Of a stretch of 9,184 nucleotides of DNA, positions 6,725-9,184 are shown one piece after another. The stretch is from Planctomycetaceae bacterium. Lineage in GTDB: Bacteria; Planctomycetota; Planctomycetia; Pirellulales; Thermoguttaceae. Each line of letters starts with the position of its first letter. The first letter of the stretch is position 1. Where the stretch lies: positions 1 to 9,184 of the forward strand of contig JAITQJ010000151.1 in assembly GCA_031288955.1 (NCBI GenBank), in the 5' to 3' direction. The position numbers and the translations under genes are program-made. The notes beneath the pieces were generated by a model that saw only the letters and a program-made list of their open reading frames with translations, was not told where the DNA came from and did no database searches.

Positions 6725-7483
6725 TTACCGTCTGCGTCTTGCAAGTCCCAGTCCTGCCAAGCCTAAACCGAAAACAATCAGCGTTGCCGGTTCAGGAGTT
6801 TCCGACGGAGGTACAGTAAGTTGGACATTGGCAGTAACCGTTGCTGACAGATTCAACCCAGTTGAATTTACGCTGTCATTGGGACTGTTGCCGTTCGTGT
6901 TATGAACGACAATAACAAAATCGTTCAGTGCTTGAATATTAACTTCAAAGTTAAACTTTTTCGCACCGCTGTTCCACTCGCCTTGCTCTGCATTGGAAGC
7001 GGAAAACGGGTCTGAAAACGAATACAGTTCCTCACCGTTCAGGTAGATATGGGCAATATAATCATCTGAAAAAGCCGTGAACGAAATCGTACCTGTCAAA
7101 GACGTTACGCCATCAGCATAGTCTGCCGCAAGCGAAAATTTATACAGGTAGTAACCATTTGCTTCGTGTCCTTGGTCGCCAGCCGTAAGTGGAGAAATCC
7201 AACCGGTACCTTCTCCTGTCCAGGCATCTTTTTTCGATGTTCGTTTGACATCGTCATATTTAGTCGTGTCAGCATTCAGCCAATCACCGTTAAACGTCGT
7301 CCACTTTTTGCTAGTGGCAGTTCTGTCGGGATTGACGTAATCGCTTGGACGCACCTTTGCGACTTGCCAGTTGTAAAGATACTGGTCGCTGGTGTCGAAA
7401 CTCTGTGTGTACGTTTCGCCGTAGGCTAATGCGGTGGTGCAAAGGACGAACGCAAGTACGTTTGTGAGGGGTCTGATTGTCAT
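6725..7483 (-). CDS. PEP-CTERM sorting-domain secreted protein
   Basis: A 252-residue protein. It starts with a Sec signal peptide, MTIRPLTNVLAFVLCTTALA, probably cleaved near A-L-A or A-Y-G. Residues about 23-220 are an extracellular, aromatic- and Asn/Asp/Ser-rich region with alternating beta-strand pattern (for example ISFTAFSDDYIAHIYLNGEE and NDFVIVVHNTNG). It resembles a galactose-binding-like or carbohydrate-binding beta sandwich, without a specific match I can name. The C-terminus has the complete PEP-CTERM signal: PEPAT at 230-234, a hydrophobic stretch rich in Gly and Leu, then RRRR at the end. Such proteins are exported and then processed by exosortase for surface or extracellular-matrix attachment; no exosortase is in the window. 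The frame stays open upstream to 7879, but the signal peptide and an AAAGGA site fix the start at 7483. The region is richer in A+T than its neighbours. Confidence 0.88.
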   Translation of the reverse strand: MTIRPLTNVLAFVLCTTALAYGETYTQSFDTSDQYLYNWQVAKVRPSDYVNPDRTATSKKWTTFNGDWLNADTTKYDDVKRTSKKDAWTGEGTGWISPLTAGDQGHEANGYYLYKFSLAADYADGVTSLTGTISFTAFSDDYIAHIYLNGEELYSFSDPFSASNAEQGEWNSGAKKFNFEVNIQALNDFVIVVHNTNGNSPNDSVNSTGLNLSATVTANVQLTVPPSETPEPATLIVFGLGLAGLGLARRRR

Positions 7484-7494
7484 CTGAATTTTTT

Positions 7495-7500
7495 TCCTTT
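7495..7500 (-). promoter_or_regulatory. Ribosome binding site of the PEP-CTERM gene
   Basis: The minus strand reads AAAGGA, 11 bases before the ATG whose last base on the plus strand is 7483. The spacing is slightly long, but together with the signal peptide this decides the start against the upstream in-frame extension. Confidence 0.6.
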
Positions 7501-7603
7501 CGGTTATGGTGATTTTGATTGAGGAAACAGTGTTGTCCTCTACTATAACTATGCAGCAAGCGGTGTGCCAAACAATAAAAAATTGTGATTTTTTTTCTAA
7601 CTT

Positions 7604-7609
7604 ATTATA
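7604..7609 (-). promoter_or_regulatory. Candidate -10 element for the PEP-CTERM gene
   Basis: TATAAT on the minus strand in a very AT-rich stretch, with no good -35 at 16-18 bases upstream. It predicts a leader of about 115 bases. Overlapping plus-strand TATAAT words at 7606-7611 and 7611-7616 make the assignment uncertain. Confidence 0.35.
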
Positions 7610-7651
7610 ATATAATTGGTTAGAGAAAAAGGATAGAACGAAAAAATATCG

Positions 7652-7722
7652 GCAAAAACGTGCAAAATAATACAACTTTTCATTTTGCCTGGGGTATTTT
7701 GCAACAAAGTGCATTATTTTGC
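7652..7722. promoter_or_regulatory. Cluster of five TTTTGC/GCAAAA motifs, possible operator array
   Basis: GCAAAA occurs at 7652-7657 and 7662-7667, and TTTTGC at 7683-7688, 7697-7702 and 7717-7722. The outer pair extends to a perfect 11-bp inverted repeat, TGCAAAATAAT (7661-7671) with ATTATTTTGCA (7713-7723), and TATTTTGCA recurs at 7695-7703. Motif centres are 10, 21, 14 and 20 bases apart, so most are near whole DNA turns. The cluster lies upstream of both divergent genes. Binding by a regulator is inferred. Confidence 0.4.
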
Positions 7723-7820
7723 AATAGCGATAAGATGGGTAATTTTTCGCTCTGAAAAAAATGTTTTGAATGTGAAGGCAATTTGATGAGATTTTATCCC
7801 TTTTTTCCCAAAAAATCTTG

Positions 7821-7848
7821 TTGACGGGATGCTTTTTTCGTTTATAAT
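7821..7848 (+). promoter_or_regulatory. Sigma-70-like promoter of the dehydrogenase gene
   Basis: TTGACG (7821-7826, 5/6) and a perfect TATAAT (7843-7848) are separated by 16 bases. Transcription would start near 7855, giving a leader of about 48 bases before the ATG at 7903. This is the best plus-strand promoter in the window and probably also drives the tRNA gene downstream. Confidence 0.7.
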
Positions 7849-7902
7849 GGAGCCTTCTGTATAATCCATACAGCCGCACAAAAAGGCAGACTTTTTTCCA
7901 TT

Positions 7903-8940
7903 ATGCAAGCCGTCGTTTATTATGCCCCTGGTGATATTCGTACCGAAGATGTTCCGAAGCCGGTCTGCAAAGACGGCGAAATCCTCGTTAAAGTTGACGC
8001 TTGTGCTGTTTGCGGTACTGACCTGAAAAGTAAAAATCACGGTAATCCCCGCATTAAAGCACCGCTGATAATGGGACACGAATTTACGGGCATCGTTGAG
8101 GAAGTCCGTCATTCCGAAACGGCGTTGCGGGTCGGTGACCGCGTGGTGATGGCAACAAGTGTTTCCTGCGGCGAATGTTTTTACTGCAAACGCGGCTGGC
8201 GTAATTTGTGTGCTTCGCTCGCTCCAATGGGGTTTTCCTACCCCGGCGGAATGGCAGAATACACGGTCATACCGGAATTGGCATTGCGGGGCGGACACGT
8301 TGTCAAAGTGCCGCCGGAAGTGAAAGCCGAACACGCCGCCCTTGCCGAACCGACGAGTTGTGCTGTCAATGCGGTGGGGCAGTGTAACATTCAAAGCGGC
8401 GATACGGTGTTGGTGATGGGGGCGGGTCCGATGGGACTGCTTAATGCCGTTGTTGCCCGTGCATTCGGGGCGGGAAAGATTATACTGTCGGAACTCAACG
8501 CGTTGCGGCGGAAACAGGCTGCTAACTTCGGCATTGACGTTTTAGTTGACCCGGCAAGCGAAGATTTGCAATCGGTTGTGAAGCGGGAAACGGCGGGGAT
8601 TGGAGCCGACACGGTAATTGTTGCCGCACCGGCGGCAAAGCCGCAGGAAGAGGCGTTGTCGTTAGTCCGCAAGCAGGGGACGGCGGTATTGTTTGCATCC
8701 TTGCCGGCGGGCAAGAGTGATATTACAATAGATAGCCGGTTGATTCATTACGGCGAGATTCACTTGATAGCGTCTAGTGATTCGGCACCGCATCACGTGG
8801 AGACGGCGGTCGAATTGATAGCGTCAAAGCGGATACCGGCGGAGAAAATAGCGTCGCATATTTTGCCGCTCAATCAAATTGAGCGGGCGTTTGAATTGAT
8901 GGTCAGCGGCGAGGCATTGCGGGTTGTGTTAGTAAATTGA
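7903..8940 (+). CDS. Zinc-dependent medium-chain alcohol/polyol dehydrogenase
   Basis: A 345-residue cytosolic NAD(P)-dependent MDR dehydrogenase of the sorbitol/threonine dehydrogenase type, with usual length and complete motifs. Catalytic zinc ligands are C37 in AVCGTDL, H59-E60 in GHEFTG, and probably E149 in AEPTSCAVNA. Structural zinc ligands are C89, C92, C95 and C103. The Rossmann dinucleotide motif GAGPMG is at 173-178, and the acidic SEL after the second strand favours NAD over NADP. The substrate is probably a polyol or secondary alcohol, but it cannot be chosen from sequence; the overall form fits L-iditol/sorbitol-like or galactitol-phosphate-like dehydrogenases. There is no Shine-Dalgarno close to the ATG, the nearest AAAAGG being about 16 bases away. 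A strong promoter lies upstream and a tRNA gene begins six bases after the stop. Confidence 0.93.
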   Translation: MQAVVYYAPGDIRTEDVPKPVCKDGEILVKVDACAVCGTDLKSKNHGNPRIKAPLIMGHEFTGIVEEVRHSETALRVGDRVVMATSVSCGECFYCKRGWRNLCASLAPMGFSYPGGMAEYTVIPELALRGGHVVKVPPEVKAEHAALAEPTSCAVNAVGQCNIQSGDTVLVMGAGPMGLLNAVVARAFGAGKIILSELNALRRKQAANFGIDVLVDPASEDLQSVVKRETAGIGADTVIVAAPAAKPQEEALSLVRKQGTAVLFASLPAGKSDITIDSRLIHYGEIHLIASSDSAPHHVETAVELIASKRIPAEKIASHILPLNQIERAFELMVSGEALRVVLVN

Positions 8941-8946
8941 TAAAGC

Positions 8947-9020
8947 GGGTCAGTAGCTCAGTTGGTTAGAGCGGGGGACTCATAATCCCTAGGTCGTGGG
9001 TTCAAGTCCTACCTGACCTA
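8947..9020 (+). tRNA. tRNA with anticodon CAT (elongator Met or lysidine-type Ile)
   Basis: A complete 74-base cloverleaf: acceptor 8947-8953 with 9013-9019 (G1-U72 wobble), D arm 8956-8972, anticodon stem 8974-8978 with 8986-8990, loop CTCATAA with anticodon CAT at 8981-8983, variable loop 8991-8995, T arm 8996-9012 with loop TTCAAGT, and discriminator A9020. CCA is not encoded. It lacks the initiator features: position 1 is G and pairs, and the anticodon stem does not have three consecutive G-C pairs next to the loop. CAT can mean elongator Met or Ile2 (C34 changed to lysidine by TilS). The GACTCATAATC anticodon arm and the T arm look somewhat like Ile2, but this is not decisive. Confidence 0.93.
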
Positions 9021-9022
9021 AT

Positions 9023-9113
9023 CTGCGTAGAAGGTGCGTACCCACTTTCCCCCTGTATTTGATTGCAAAGTATTGCAGGGGAACAACTTACGTCTTCTCT
9101 ACTATCTACGTAG
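9023..9113 (+). other. Nested imperfect palindrome after the tRNA, possible structured RNA
   Basis: Helices nest in order: CTGCGTAG (9023-9030) with CTACGTAG (9106-9113), one G-U; CGTA (9037-9040) with TACG (9089-9092); CCCCTGTA (9050-9057) with TGCAGGGG (9074-9081), one G-U; and TTTG (9058-9061) with CAAA (9066-9069) around an ATTG loop. An alternative outer helix is GTAGA (9027-9031) with TCTAC (9098-9102). No known RNA family is recognised. It could equally be a mobile-element end or attachment region. Confidence 0.35.
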
Positions 9114-9159
9114 GTAATCCCCATTTCAGCCCGTTTCAACGCAATTCTGGCGGTGACCT

Positions 9160-9183
9160 GTGCAGATTCCTGTACTTTTTTTT
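9160..9183 (+). terminator. Candidate rho-independent terminator
   Basis: GTGCAG (9160-9165) pairs with CTGTAC (9170-9175) over an ATTC loop, with one G-U. Eight T follow directly (9176-9183). The stem is short, but the uridine run is clean. It could end the dehydrogenase-tRNA transcript about 160 bases after the tRNA. Confidence 0.45.
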
Positions 9184-9184
9184 C

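Larger units (their letters stand above)
7484..7902. other. 419-bp AT-rich divergent promoter region
   Basis: This intergenic stretch serves the PEP-CTERM gene (-) and the dehydrogenase gene (+). It contains the ribosome site and a -10 for the former, a five-copy TTTTGC motif cluster in the middle, and a strong sigma-70 promoter for the latter. Overlapping TATAAT words occur on both strands at 7604-7616. The minus-strand open frame through it has a basic, aromatic-rich translation with no domain-like pattern and is best read as non-coding. No RNA gene was recognised. Confidence 0.6.

Noticed and set aside
7572..7596. Small hairpin ACAAT/ATTGT followed by eight T, like a plus-strand terminator
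   Set aside because: The stem is five A/T-rich pairs, and no plus-strand transcript is expected to reach it, since both flanking genes diverge from this region.
7484..7879. In-frame upstream extension of the PEP-CTERM gene (132 extra residues)
   Set aside because: It would place the signal peptide internally, crosses the ribosome site and both promoters, and its basic, aromatic translation looks like AT-rich non-coding DNA.
1..9184. CRISPR array, insertion sequence, toxin-antitoxin or defence system
   Set aside because: No regularly spaced direct repeats, no transposase- or nuclease-like frames, and no small paired genes were found on either strand.

Overview
The window looks like chromosomal DNA from a planctomycete or close relative. 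Four things point that way: the C-terminal half of a Gfo/Idh/MocA oxidoreductase of the type that group expands, a PEP-CTERM secreted protein, a large B12-type radical SAM protein, and a membrane-tethered GGDEF-like protein. Most genes also lack a Shine-Dalgarno sequence. The assignment is inferred from protein style, since no rRNA or other taxonomic marker is present.

Layout: 1-690 is the 3' part of a Gfo/Idh/MocA gene (+), convergent with lemA (-, 699-1289). The ends of these two genes share a perfect 18-bp inverted repeat. lemA is divergent from glyA (+, serine hydroxymethyltransferase), and a short shared promoter region lies between them. A weak terminator and a new promoter then lead into a probable two-gene unit (+): a 729-aa radical SAM protein with an N-terminal cobalamin-binding-like region (2860-5049) and a 499-aa membrane-anchored protein with a degenerate GGDEF domain (5091-6590). 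An AT-rich hairpin separates this unit from a convergent PEP-CTERM secreted protein (-, 6725-7483). A 419-bp AT-rich divergent promoter region follows, with five TTTTGC/GCAAAA motifs. Next come a zinc-dependent MDR dehydrogenase (+, 7903-8940) and, six bases after its stop codon, a tRNA with anticodon CAT (8947-9020). The last 164 bp hold a nested imperfect palindrome and a possible terminator.

The genes are mostly housekeeping or general (one-carbon metabolism, dehydrogenases, LemA) plus three of unknown role. I see no defence island, CRISPR array, transposase or recognisable biosynthetic cluster. The most unusual signals are not genes: the 18-bp inverted repeat at the convergent gene ends, the shift in synonymous codon choice from 5' to 3' within all four long plus-strand genes, the TTTTGC cluster, and the structured segment after the tRNA. 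The most interesting proteins are the radical SAM protein and its GGDEF-derived neighbour.
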